A stretch of DNA of 14,943 nucleotides. It comes from Pseudomonadota bacterium (lineage in GTDB: Bacteria > Pseudomonadota > Gammaproteobacteria > Xanthomonadales > Xanthomonadaceae). Below are positions 7,109 to 14,194 of the stretch, piece after piece. The notes beneath the pieces were generated by a model. That model saw only the letters and a program-made list of their open reading frames with translations. It searched no databases and had not been told where the DNA came from. The stretch spans positions 1-14,943 of the forward strand of contig JAEWFT010000048.1 of assembly GCA_023388715.1 (NCBI GenBank), given 5' to 3'. Both the position numbers and the translations under genes were made by a program. The number at the start of each line of letters is the position of its first letter. The first letter of the stretch is position 1.

Positions 7109-10100
7109 CGGGTTTCTCCTTGCGGCAGCGCGGGCGGCGGGGCGGCCGGGTCGCGTGGGGCGGGCGCGGCCGTGTCGCCGTCGCGCTTGCGCCGCGAGAA
7201 CAGCCGGGTCACCACCAGGTAGAACAGGGGGATGAAGAACACGCCCAGCGCGGTGCCGACGATCATGCCGCCAAGCACGCTGGTGCCGATCACCCGCTGC
7301 GCGCCGGAGCCGGCGCCGGTGGCGATCGCCAGCGGCAGCACGCCGAGGCCGAATGCAAGCGAGGTCATGATGATCGGGCGCAGGCGGTCGCGCACGGCCT
7401 GCATGATCGATTCGACCAGCGGCAGGCCGTGCTGTTCGAAGTTCTGCTTGGCGAACTCGATGATCAGCACCGCGTTCTTGCTGGTCAGGCCGATCGTGGT
7501 GAGCATGCCGACCTGGAAGTAGACGTCGCGCTCGAAGCCGCGGAAGTTCGACGCCAGCGCGGTGCCGAGGATGCCCAGCGGCGCCACCATCAGCACCGCG
7601 GTCGGCACGCTCCAGCTCTCGTATAGCGCCGCCAGTGCGAGGAACACGATCAGCAGCGACAGGATGTACAGCAGCGTGGTCTGCGAGCCGGCCTGGCGCT
7701 CCTGGTAGGACATCGCCGTCCATTCCATGCCGATGCCCGGCGGCAGCTGCGCCACCAGCGCCTCCACCTCGTCCATCGCCTCGCCCGAGCTCACGCCCGG
7801 CGCGCCTTCGCCCTGCACCTGCATCGCCGGCATGCCGTTGTAACGCTCCAGACGCGGCGAGCCGTACTCCCAGCGGCTGGTGGCGAATGCGGAGAACGGC
7901 ACCATCTCGCCGGTGTTGTTGCGCACCGACCACTTCAGGAAGTCCTCCGGCACCATGCGGAACGGCGCATCGGCCTGCATGTAGACGCGCTTGACGCGGC
8001 CGCGGTCGATGAAATCGTCGACGTAGGCGCCGCCCCAGGCCACCGCCAGCGTGCTGTTGATCGCGCCCACCGCCACGCCCAGCGATTCGGCCTGCTTGGG
8101 ATCCACCACCACCCGCAACTGCGGGGTGTCCTCCATGCCGTTGGGGCGCACCGCGGTCAGCAGCTTGCTTTGCGACGCCATCCCGAGGAACTGGTTGCGC
8201 GCGGCCAGCAGCGCCTCGTGGCCAAGGCCGGCGTTGTCCTGCAGGTAGAAGGTGAAGCCGGTCGATGTGCCGAGTTCCGGCATCGGCGGCGGCGAGAACG
8301 CGAACACCATCGCGTCCTTGATCTGCATGAGCGCGCCCATCGCGCGGCCGGCGATCGCGCCCGCCTGCGATTCGGGCGTTGTGCGCTCGCTCCAGTCCTT
8401 CAGCTTGACGAAGGCCATGCCCATGTTCTGGCCGGCGCCGGCGAAGCTGAAGCCCTGGATCGCCATCACCGACTCGACGTTGTCCTTCTCCTGGTCGAGG
8501 AAGTAGTCCTCGAGCTTGTACATCGACTCCAGCGTGCGCTCCTGGGTGGCACCGGCGGGCGCCTGCACCATCGCCATCAGCACGCCCTGGTCCTCGTCGG
8601 GCAGGAACGAGCCGGGGATGCGCAGGAACAGCAGGCCCATCGCAACCGCGAGCGCGCCGTACACCAGCATGAAACGCGCCGGGCGCCGGAGGATGCCGCC
8701 GACGCCGCGCTGGTAGCGCGCCGCGCCGCGGTCGAAGCGGTCGTTGAACCAGTCGAAGAAGCGGCCGATCGGGCCGCCCATGTGGCTATGGTGCTCGCCG
8801 GCCTTCATCGGCTTGAGCAGGGTGGCGCACAGCGCCGGCGTCAGCACGATCGCCACCAGCACCGAGAACGCCATCGCGGTCACGATGGTGGCGGTGAACT
8901 GGCGGTAGATGATCCCGGTGGAGCCGGACAGGAACGCCATCGGCACGAACACCGCGGCCAGCACCACGCCGATGCCGACCAGCGCGCCGGTGATCTGGTC
9001 CATCGACTTGCGGGTGGCTTCCTTGGGCGAGAGGCCTTCCTCGCTCATGACGCGCTCGACGTTCTCCACCACGACGATGGCATCGTCCACCAGCAGGCCG
9101 ATCGCGAGCACCGCCGCGAACATCGTGAGCATGTTGATCGAGAAGCCCATCGCGCCGAGCACGGCGACCGTGCCCAGCAGCACCACCGGCACCGCGATGG
9201 TCGGGATGAGGGTGGCCCGGAAGTTCTGCAGGAACAGGAACATGACCAGGAACACCAGGCCCACCGCTTCCAGCAGGGTGATGATCACGCTACGGATCGA
9301 GATCCGCACGAACGGGGTGGTGTCGAACGGGGTCACGGCCTTGAGGCCGGCCGGGAAATAGGTCTTGAGCTGCTCGAGCTGGTCCTGCACGCCCTGCGCG
9401 GTTTCCAGCGCGTTGGCGCCGGTGGCCAGGGAGATGGCGACGCCGGTCGCCGGCTGGCGGTTGTAGCGACTGACGAAGCCGTAGTTCTCCGGGCCGATCT
9501 CCACCCGCGCCACGTCGCCCAGCTTCAGCACCGAGCCGTCCGGATTGGCGCGGATCACGATCTCGCGGAACTGCTCGGGCGTCTGCAGGCGGTCCTGCGC
9601 GCTGATGGTGGCGTTGAGCTGCTGGCCCTCGATCGACGGCGCCCCGCCCAGCTGGCCCAGCGCCACCTGCGCGTTTTGCGCCTGCAGCGCGGCGCGGATG
9701 TCGGTGATCGCCAGCTTGTAACCGTCGAGCTTGCCGGGGTCGAGCCAGATCCGCATCGCGTACTTGGAGCCGAACACCTGGATGTTGCCCACGCCCTGCA
9801 CGCGGCTGAGCGGATCGACGATGTTCGAGGACACGTAGTCCGAGATGTCGTCGCGGCTCATGCTGCCGTCTTCGGACACGAACCCGACCACCTGCAGGAA
9901 GCCGGCTGCGCCCTTGCCGACGTTCAAGCCCTGCCGCTGCACTTCCTGCGGCAGCAGCGGCATCGCGCCTTGCAGCTTGTTCTGCACCTGCACCTGGGCG
10001 ATGTCGGGGTCGGTGCCGTTCTCGAAGCTCAGGGTGACCTGCGCCGCGCCGGAACTGGAGCTGTTGGACGACATGTAGATCAGGCCGTCCAGCCCCTTCA

Positions 10101-10305
10101 TCTGCTGCTCGATGATCTGGGTCACCGAGTCTTCGACCACCTTGGCCGAGGCACCGGGATAGGTCGCGCTGATGGAGACGGTGGGCGGGGCGATCGAGGG
10201 GTAGCGCTCGATCGGCAGGCCGGTGAGCGTCAACGCGCCCGCCAGCATCATCAGGATCGCGATCACCCACGCGAAGATCGGGCGATCAATGAAGAAACGT
10301 GCCAT
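7105..10305 (-). CDS. RND multidrug efflux transporter, inner-membrane pump (AcrB/MexB, HAE1 family)
   Basis: The 1066-residue product is a proton-driven drug exporter of the inner membrane. It begins in the usual way (MARFFIDRPIFAWVIAILMM) and has the two-fold layout of TM1, a large periplasmic loop, TM2-6, TM7, a second loop and TM8-12. The proton-relay residues are all visible: D407 and D408 in TM4 (GLLVDDAIVVVENVERVM), K943 in TM10 (TSKNAVLIIEFAKQ), and R974 and T981 in TM11 (RLRPIIMTS), equivalent to AcrB D407, D408, K940, R971 and T978. The C-terminus carries a Pro/Ala-rich tail (about 1044-1066) longer than in AcrB. ATG 10305 follows AAGGAG (10319-10314) at eight bases, 12 bases after the adaptor stop. 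Substrates cannot be told from sequence; hydrophobic drugs are likely from the family. Confidence 0.96.
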   Translation of the reverse strand: MARFFIDRPIFAWVIAILMMLAGALTLTGLPIERYPSIAPPTVSISATYPGASAKVVEDSVTQIIEQQMKGLDGLIYMSSNSSSSGAAQVTLSFENGTDPDIAQVQVQNKLQGAMPLLPQEVQRQGLNVGKGAAGFLQVVGFVSEDGSMSRDDISDYVSSNIVDPLSRVQGVGNIQVFGSKYAMRIWLDPGKLDGYKLAITDIRAALQAQNAQVALGQLGGAPSIEGQQLNATISAQDRLQTPEQFREIVIRANPDGSVLKLGDVARVEIGPENYGFVSRYNRQPATGVAISLATGANALETAQGVQDQLEQLKTYFPAGLKAVTPFDTTPFVRISIRSVIITLLEAVGLVFLVMFLFLQNFRATLIPTIAVPVVLLGTVAVLGAMGFSINMLTMFAAVLAIGLLVDDAIVVVENVERVMSEEGLSPKEATRKSMDQITGALVGIGVVLAAVFVPMAFLSGSTGIIYRQFTATIVTAMAFSVLVAIVLTPALCATLLKPMKAGEHHSHMGGPIGRFFDWFNDRFDRGAARYQRGVGGILRRPARFMLVYGALAVAMGLLFLRIPGSFLPDEDQGVLMAMVQAPAGATQERTLESMYKLEDYFLDQEKDNVESVMAIQGFSFAGAGQNMGMAFVKLKDWSERTTPESQAGAIAGRAMGALMQIKDAMVFAFSPPPMPELGTSTGFTFYLQDNAGLGHEALLAARNQFLGMASQSKLLTAVRPNGMEDTPQLRVVVDPKQAESLGVAVGAINSTLAVAWGGAYVDDFIDRGRVKRVYMQADAPFRMVPEDFLKWSVRNNTGEMVPFSAFATSRWEYGSPRLERYNGMPAMQVQGEGAPGVSSGEAMDEVEALVAQLPPGIGMEWTAMSYQERQAGSQTTLLYILSLLIVFLALAALYESWSVPTAVLMVAPLGILGTALASNFRGFERDVYFQVGMLTTIGLTSKNAVLIIEFAKQNFEQHGLPLVESIMQAVRDRLRPIIMTSLAFGLGVLPLAIATGAGSGAQRVIGTSVLGGMIVGTALGVFFIPLFYLVVTRLFSRRKRDGDTAAPAPRDPAAPPPALPQGETR

Positions 10306-10317
10306 GCGCCGGACTCC

Positions 10318-11505
10318 TTACTTGGCCGGCGCGGCAGGCGCGGCGGGTCGCGTGGGCGCGCTGCCCTGCTCGACGGGCTTGACCGTCGCGCCGGGCTGGA
10401 TCTTCTGCAGGCCTTCGACGATCACGCGGTCGCCGGCCTTGAGCCCGTCCTCCACCAGCCAGCGGCTGCCGACCGTGCGGCTGACCTTGACCGGGCGCGG
10501 CTGCACCTTGCCGTCGGCGCCCACCACCATCGCGGTGGCCTGGCCCTTGGGGTCGCGCGTGATGCCCGGCTGCGGCACCAGCAGCGCGTTGGCGCGGGCG
10601 CCGTTGGCGACGTTGGCGCGCACGTACATGCCCGGCATCAGCAGGTGGCCGGGATTGGGGACGACCACCCGCAGGTTGAAGCTGCCAGTAGTGGGATCGA
10701 CCGTGGCCTCGGCAAAGGACAGCCGGCCCTGGTGGTCGAAGGTGCTGCCGTCTTCCAGCAGGATGTCGACCGGCACGCCCTCGGTGGCGCTGAGCTGCCC
10801 GGCCTCGAGCTCGCGGCGCAGCTGCAGCAGCTCGGCACTGGACTGGCTGAGGTCGACGTACATCGGGTCGAGCTGCTGGATGGTGGCCATCGGCGCGGGC
10901 TGGCTGGCGGTCACCAGCGCCCCGGCGGTCACCGAGGAGCGCCCGATCTTGCCGCTGATGGGCGCGGTGACGCGGGTGAAGCCCAGCGGCACGCCGGCGC
11001 CCTGGACCGCGGCGCGGGCGGCGCTGACGTCGGCCTGGGCCTGGCGCAGCACGGCCTGCGCGTTGTCGTTGTCCTGCTTGCTGACCGCGTCGATGCGGAC
11101 CAGCTCGGCGGAGCGCGCGGCATTCAGGCGCGCGGTGGTCAGGCTGGCCTGCGCCCGCGCCAGCTGCGCCTGCGCGCTGGCGTTGGCGGCGCGGAAGGCG
11201 GTGTCGTCGATCTGGTACAGCGGCTGCCCGGCGCGCACGTTGCCGCCCTCGGTGAAAAGCCGGCGCTGGACGATGCCGGTCACCTGCGGGCGCACCTCGG
11301 CGATCAGCGAGGGCGTGGCGCGCCCCGACAGTTCGCGGCTGAGGGTGATGTTCTCGGGCTTGAGCGTCACCACCGCGACTTCCATCGGCGGCGGCGTTGC
11401 GGGCGGTGCATCGGCACCGCCCTTGCAGGCCGACAGCGCCAGCACCGGTACCACGATCAGGGAAGACAACAGAGCGGAACGCAGGGGCGCTCGATGGGCA
11501 GTCAT
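10318..11505 (-). CDS. RND efflux periplasmic adaptor (membrane-fusion lipoprotein, AcrA/MexA family)
   Basis: The 395-residue product links the pump to the outer-membrane channel. A lipoprotein signal ends in the lipobox LALSAC, with C27 anchoring it to the inner membrane. The split lipoyl domain is at about 66-100 (RPQVTGIVQRRLFTEGGNVR) and 173-205 (FTRVTAPISGKIGRSSVTAG). The alpha-helical hairpin lies between them, at about 102-172. The beta-barrel (about 212-300) and membrane-proximal domain (about 305-378) follow, then a Pro/Ala-rich tail. The start at 11505 (ATG) is chosen because it puts a normal-length signal peptide before the lipobox. A TTG at 11541 would add 12 residues without a better ribosome site; neither start has a strong one. 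It is the first gene of the operon, with a predicted promoter and operator about 60-90 bases upstream. Confidence 0.93.
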   Translation of the reverse strand: MTAHRAPLRSALLSSLIVVPVLALSACKGGADAPPATPPPMEVAVVTLKPENITLSRELSGRATPSLIAEVRPQVTGIVQRRLFTEGGNVRAGQPLYQIDDTAFRAANASAQAQLARAQASLTTARLNAARSAELVRIDAVSKQDNDNAQAVLRQAQADVSAARAAVQGAGVPLGFTRVTAPISGKIGRSSVTAGALVTASQPAPMATIQQLDPMYVDLSQSSAELLQLRRELEAGQLSATEGVPVDILLEDGSTFDHQGRLSFAEATVDPTTGSFNLRVVVPNPGHLLMPGMYVRANVANGARANALLVPQPGITRDPKGQATAMVVGADGKVQPRPVKVSRTVGSRWLVEDGLKAGDRVIVEGLQKIQPGATVKPVEQGSAPTRPAAPAAPAK

Positions 11506-11566
11506 GGATGGGCTCGGAAGCGGGAATCGGGGTGCGCGCAACGGAGTGGCCGGCGCGAGGGTGCGT

Positions 11567-11589
11567 AGAGTGAACGATCATTCAACTCT
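11567..11589. promoter_or_regulatory. Palindromic operator, probable binding site of the TetR repressor
   Basis: The core TGAACGATCATTCA (11571-11584) is a 14-base palindrome with one mismatched pair. Outer arms AGAG (11567-11570) and CTCT (11586-11589) continue the symmetry with one extra A. It fills the spacer between the predicted -35 and -10, where a bound repressor would block RNA polymerase. Length and composition suit TetR-family operators in general. That the TetR encoded at 5085-5702 binds here is inference. Confidence 0.65.
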
Positions 11590-11595
11590 GGTCAA
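11567..11595 (-). promoter_or_regulatory. Predicted promoter of the RND efflux operon
   Basis: Reading the minus strand, TTGACC (11595-11590, five of six matches to the -35 consensus) is followed after 17 bases by CACTCT (11572-11567), a weak -10. Transcription would start near 11560, giving a leader of about 55 bases before the adaptor ATG. The weak -10 is the main doubt. The good -35, the exact spacing and the palindrome filling the spacer support the call. Confidence 0.55.
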
Positions 11596-11653
11596 GCGCT
11601 TGGCGATGGACGGAAGGAGGCGTGGAATCCGGGGTCCGGAGCTCCCGCCCGCG

Positions 11654-11676
11654 CAGCCGGGTAAGGTATCCGGCTG
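11654..11676. repeat. Inverted repeat upstream of the esterase gene
   Basis: CAGCCGG (11654-11660) and CCGGCTG (11670-11676) form a perfect 7-base inverted repeat around GTAAGGTAT. It lies five bases before the esterase ribosome site. The centre contains TAAGGT, a poor match to a -10 box. It may be an operator over the esterase-algZR promoter or, if transcription starts further upstream, an RNA hairpin near the ribosome site. The rest of the gap 11590-11691 shows nothing else that I can name. Confidence 0.4.
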
Positions 11677-11691
11677 GAACCGGAGGCAACG

Positions 11692-12366
11692 ATGGCCGAA
11701 CTGCTTGAGTGCGTTGAACACCAGACCGGTGGCGACCCGCGCTGGACCGTGCTCTGGCTGCATGGCCTGGGCGCCGACGGCCATGATTTCGCGGGGATCG
11801 TCCCGCAGCTGGTGCGCCGCGACTGGCCGGCGCTGCGCTTCGTGTTCCCGCACGCGCCGGTGCGGCCGGTGACCATCAACGGCGGCGTGCGCATGCGCGC
11901 CTGGTACGACATCCGCGAGGCCAATCTCGAGAACCGCGCCGACCTGCAGGGCGTGGCGGAGTCCGTGGCGCAGGTGGAGGCCTTGGTCGCTCGCGAGGGC
12001 GAGCGCGGCATCCCGCCGGAACGCATCCTGCTGGCCGGCTTCTCGCAGGGCGGCGCGGTGACGCTGGCGGCCGGCATCGCGCGGCGGCAACCGCTGGGCG
12101 GCCTGATCGCGCTGTCGACCTACCTGCCGATGGGCGCGCAGGCCGCGCGCGACGCCCTGGGGGAAGGCGCCAGCACGCAGCCGGTGTTCATGGCCCATGG
12201 CGTGTTCGACCCGGTGGTGCCCGCCGCCGCCGGGGAGGCCGGCGCAAAGGCGCTCAAGGCGCTGGGTTTCGATGTGACCTGGCGCCGCTACCCGATGCAG
12301 CACGCGGTGCACCCGGAGGAGATCGCCGACCTCGGCCACTGGATGACGGCGCGCCTGTCGGTCTGA
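11692..12366 (+). CDS. Carboxylesterase / lysophospholipase-like alpha/beta hydrolase
   Basis: The 224-residue product belongs to the abhydrolase_2 group (P. fluorescens carboxylesterase II, acyl-protein thioesterase-like), small cytoplasmic enzymes that cleave carboxylic or thioesters. Visible features are the early LWLHGLGADGHDF oxyanion region (22-33), the nucleophile elbow GFSQGG with S118, the acid D173 in HGVFDPVVP, and the catalytic histidine H204 in YPMQHAVHPEEI. Together these form a complete triad. No signal peptide is present. Its length matches the family (about 215-225). ATG 11692 follows GGAGG (11682-11686) at five bases, the clearest ribosome site in the window. Its TGA overlaps the ATG of the next gene by one base, so translation is coupled to the sensor kinase. 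Natural substrate and any link to AlgZR signalling are unknown. Confidence 0.93.
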   Translation: MAELLECVEHQTGGDPRWTVLWLHGLGADGHDFAGIVPQLVRRDWPALRFVFPHAPVRPVTINGGVRMRAWYDIREANLENRADLQGVAESVAQVEALVAREGERGIPPERILLAGFSQGGAVTLAAGIARRQPLGGLIALSTYLPMGAQAARDALGEGASTQPVFMAHGVFDPVVPAAAGEAGAKALKALGFDVTWRRYPMQHAVHPEEIADLGHWMTARLSV

Positions 12367-13448
12367 TGGCCAGCCCTGACGCCCGCGAACCGCCGTGGCT
12401 ACCGGACCTGTGCCGGCTGCCGCGGATCGCGCTGGTGCTGGGCGTGGCCGAGCTGGTGGTGCTGGTGATCGCGCTGGCACCCGGGGGCGGTGGCTGGGGC
12501 CTCCCCGAGGTGGCCTCCGCCAGTGCGTTTGCGCTATGGATGGGCCTGACCATCGCGGTGCTGCTGTGCCTGTTGCGGCGGCGCCTGTCGCGCCTGCCGC
12601 GCGCGGCAGGTGGCGTCCTCGCGACCGGGCTCGCCGCCGCGGTGGCGGCCGGGGGCGGCGCGATGCTGTACCTGATCGACGCCAACATCGGCGCCGGGCT
12701 GGTCCCCGATGACGTCTCCATGGGGCGCTTCGCCAGCGGCAGTGCCGCGATCGCCGCACTGGTGGTTGCCGCGCTGCTGCGCTACCTGTACGCGATGGAC
12801 GGCTGGCATGCGCAGCTGGAAGCCAGCGCGCGTGCGCAGGCACAGGCGCTGCAGGCGCGGATCCGGCCCCACTTCCTGTTCAACAGCATGAACACCATCG
12901 CCGGGCTGGTGCGCCGCGACCCGGTGCTGGCCGAGCGCGCGGTGCTGGACCTGTCGGACCTGTTCCGGGCCGCGCTCGGCGCCAGCGAGGGAAGCTCGAC
13001 CCTGGCCGAGGAGGTGCAGCTGGCCGAGCGCTACCTGGGCATCGAACAGCTGCGCCTGGGCGAGCGCCTGCAGGTCGAATGGCAGCGCGACGATCCGCTG
13101 CCGTGGCAGATGCCGATGCCGCGGCTGGTGCTGCAGCCGCTGCTGGAGAACGCGGTGCTGCATGGGGTGTCGCGCCTGCCGGAAGGCGGCACCGTGCAGG
13201 TCGTGCTGCAGCGCGTGGGCAACGACGCCCTGCGCGTGCGCGTGCGCAATCCCGCGCCGGAGCCGGGCGCCGCCAGCGCCGGTGCCAGCCACGCCCAGCG
13301 CAACATCCTGCATCGGCTGCAACATGCCTATGGCGGGCAGGCACGGATGACCGCCGGCTGGCGTGAGGGCTACTATGTGGTCGAGTTGCGGCTGCCGATC
13401 ACCGTGGTGCGCGGGCATCGGCGGCGTCCCGCTGACGGGGGAAGGTAA
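12366..13448 (+). CDS. algZ: LytS/AlgZ-type membrane sensor histidine kinase
   Basis: The 360-residue product is a PF06580-type sensor kinase, the size of P. aeruginosa AlgZ (FimS). Four hydrophobic segments (about 20-38, 52-70, 80-104 and 123-142) form the membrane part. A short coiled stretch leads to the phosphoacceptor H169 in RPHFLFNSMNTIAGLVR. The ATP-binding half has the N box LQPLLENAVLHGV (N262). The usual DxGxG box is replaced by VRNPAPEPG, and the second glycine box is reduced to QRNILHRLQHAYGG, as in the AlgZ subgroup. The start overlaps the esterase stop (TGATG), and the stop overlaps the regulator start (TAATG). The gene order algZ-algR-hemC is that of Pseudomonas, which supports the symbol. 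In Pseudomonas the pair controls twitching motility and alginate; the role here, probably type IV pili, is inference. Confidence 0.88.
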   Translation: MASPDAREPPWLPDLCRLPRIALVLGVAELVVLVIALAPGGGGWGLPEVASASAFALWMGLTIAVLLCLLRRRLSRLPRAAGGVLATGLAAAVAAGGGAMLYLIDANIGAGLVPDDVSMGRFASGSAAIAALVVAALLRYLYAMDGWHAQLEASARAQAQALQARIRPHFLFNSMNTIAGLVRRDPVLAERAVLDLSDLFRAALGASEGSSTLAEEVQLAERYLGIEQLRLGERLQVEWQRDDPLPWQMPMPRLVLQPLLENAVLHGVSRLPEGGTVQVVLQRVGNDALRVRVRNPAPEPGAASAGASHAQRNILHRLQHAYGGQARMTAGWREGYYVVELRLPITVVRGHRRRPADGGR

Positions 13449-14170
13449 TGAGGGTCGTGATCGCCGACGACGAGCCGCTGGCCCGCGAGCGTCTGCGCAC
13501 CCTGCTGGCCGAGCAGCCCGGGGTCGAGCTGGTGGCCAGCGCCAGCGACGGCCACGGCGCGCTGGAGGCCTGCGCCGCGCACCATCCCGACCTCGTGCTG
13601 CTGGACATCTCGATGCCCGGGATGGATGGCCTGGAGTCCGCCCGCCGGCTCGCCGAACTGACCCCGCGCCCGGCGGTGGTGTTCTGCACCGCGCACGACG
13701 AACACGCGATGTCGGCCTTCGACGCGCAGGCGCTCGACTACCTGCTCAAGCCGGTGCGCCCGGAACGCCTGGGCGCGATGCTGGAACGCGTGCGCACCTT
13801 CCTGGCCGGCAGCGCGAACCCCGCCGGCGACGACCGGCGCCGCCACCAGTTGTGCGCGCGCCTGCGCGGCAGCCTGCGCCTGATCCCGATCGACGAGGTC
13901 CGCTACCTGCAGGCCGAGGAGAAGTACGTGGTCGTGCACCACGCGCGCGGCGAGGACCTGATCGAGGAATCGCTGAAGTCGCTGGAAGTGGAGTTCGGCG
14001 ACCGCTTCGTGCGCATCCACCGCAATTGCCTGGTCGCGCGCAACCAGATCGTGGAGTTGCGGCGCACCCCTGACGGCCACACGCATGCGGTGTTGCGCGA
14101 TGACGGCCATGTGCTGGAAGTCAGCCGCCGCTGCCTGCCCCACCTGCGCCAGACCCTGCGCCACCTCTGA
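13448..14170 (+). CDS. algR: LytTR-family response regulator (AlgR-like)
   Basis: The 240-residue product is a DNA-binding response regulator. Residues 1-118 are a receiver domain: D7/D8, phosphoacceptor D53 in LLDISMPGMDG, T81 and K101 (LLKP). Residues about 137-238 are a LytTR DNA-binding domain with its typical motifs: IPIDEVRYLQAEEKYVVVHH, then ESLKSLE, FVRIHRNCLVA and the C-terminal LEVSRRCLPHLRQ. LytTR proteins bind direct repeats through beta strands rather than a helix-turn-helix. ATG 13448 overlaps the kinase TAA by one base and follows a GGGGGAAGG purine run. It is close in size to P. aeruginosa AlgR (248), and hemC follows as in that species. Target genes cannot be read from the window, and I did not find a convincing AlgR box upstream of any gene here. 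Confidence 0.92.
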   Translation: MRVVIADDEPLARERLRTLLAEQPGVELVASASDGHGALEACAAHHPDLVLLDISMPGMDGLESARRLAELTPRPAVVFCTAHDEHAMSAFDAQALDYLLKPVRPERLGAMLERVRTFLAGSANPAGDDRRRHQLCARLRGSLRLIPIDEVRYLQAEEKYVVVHHARGEDLIEESLKSLEVEFGDRFVRIHRNCLVARNQIVELRRTPDGHTHAVLRDDGHVLEVSRRCLPHLRQTLRHL

Positions 14171-14182
14171 ACCGCCAGCGGC

Positions 14183-14188
14183 GATAAT
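14183..14188 (+). promoter_or_regulatory. -10-like element placed for a leaderless hemC transcript
   Basis: GATAAT (five of six matches to TATAAT) is followed by six bases (GCGCGC) and then the A of the hemC ATG. That A would be the natural transcription start. No Shine-Dalgarno sequence precedes the ATG, which fits a leaderless message. No -35 box can be seen at 16-18 bases upstream, which is the main weakness. Confidence 0.4.
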
Positions 14189-14194
14189 GCGCGC

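Noticed and set aside
8170..11568. A 1132-codon open frame on the plus strand opposite the pump and adaptor genes
   Set aside because: It is the mirror of strongly conserved RND genes with G/C-rich third positions, which removes stops from this antisense frame. Its product is a low-complexity His/Arg/Gly/Asp-rich string with no recognisable domain.
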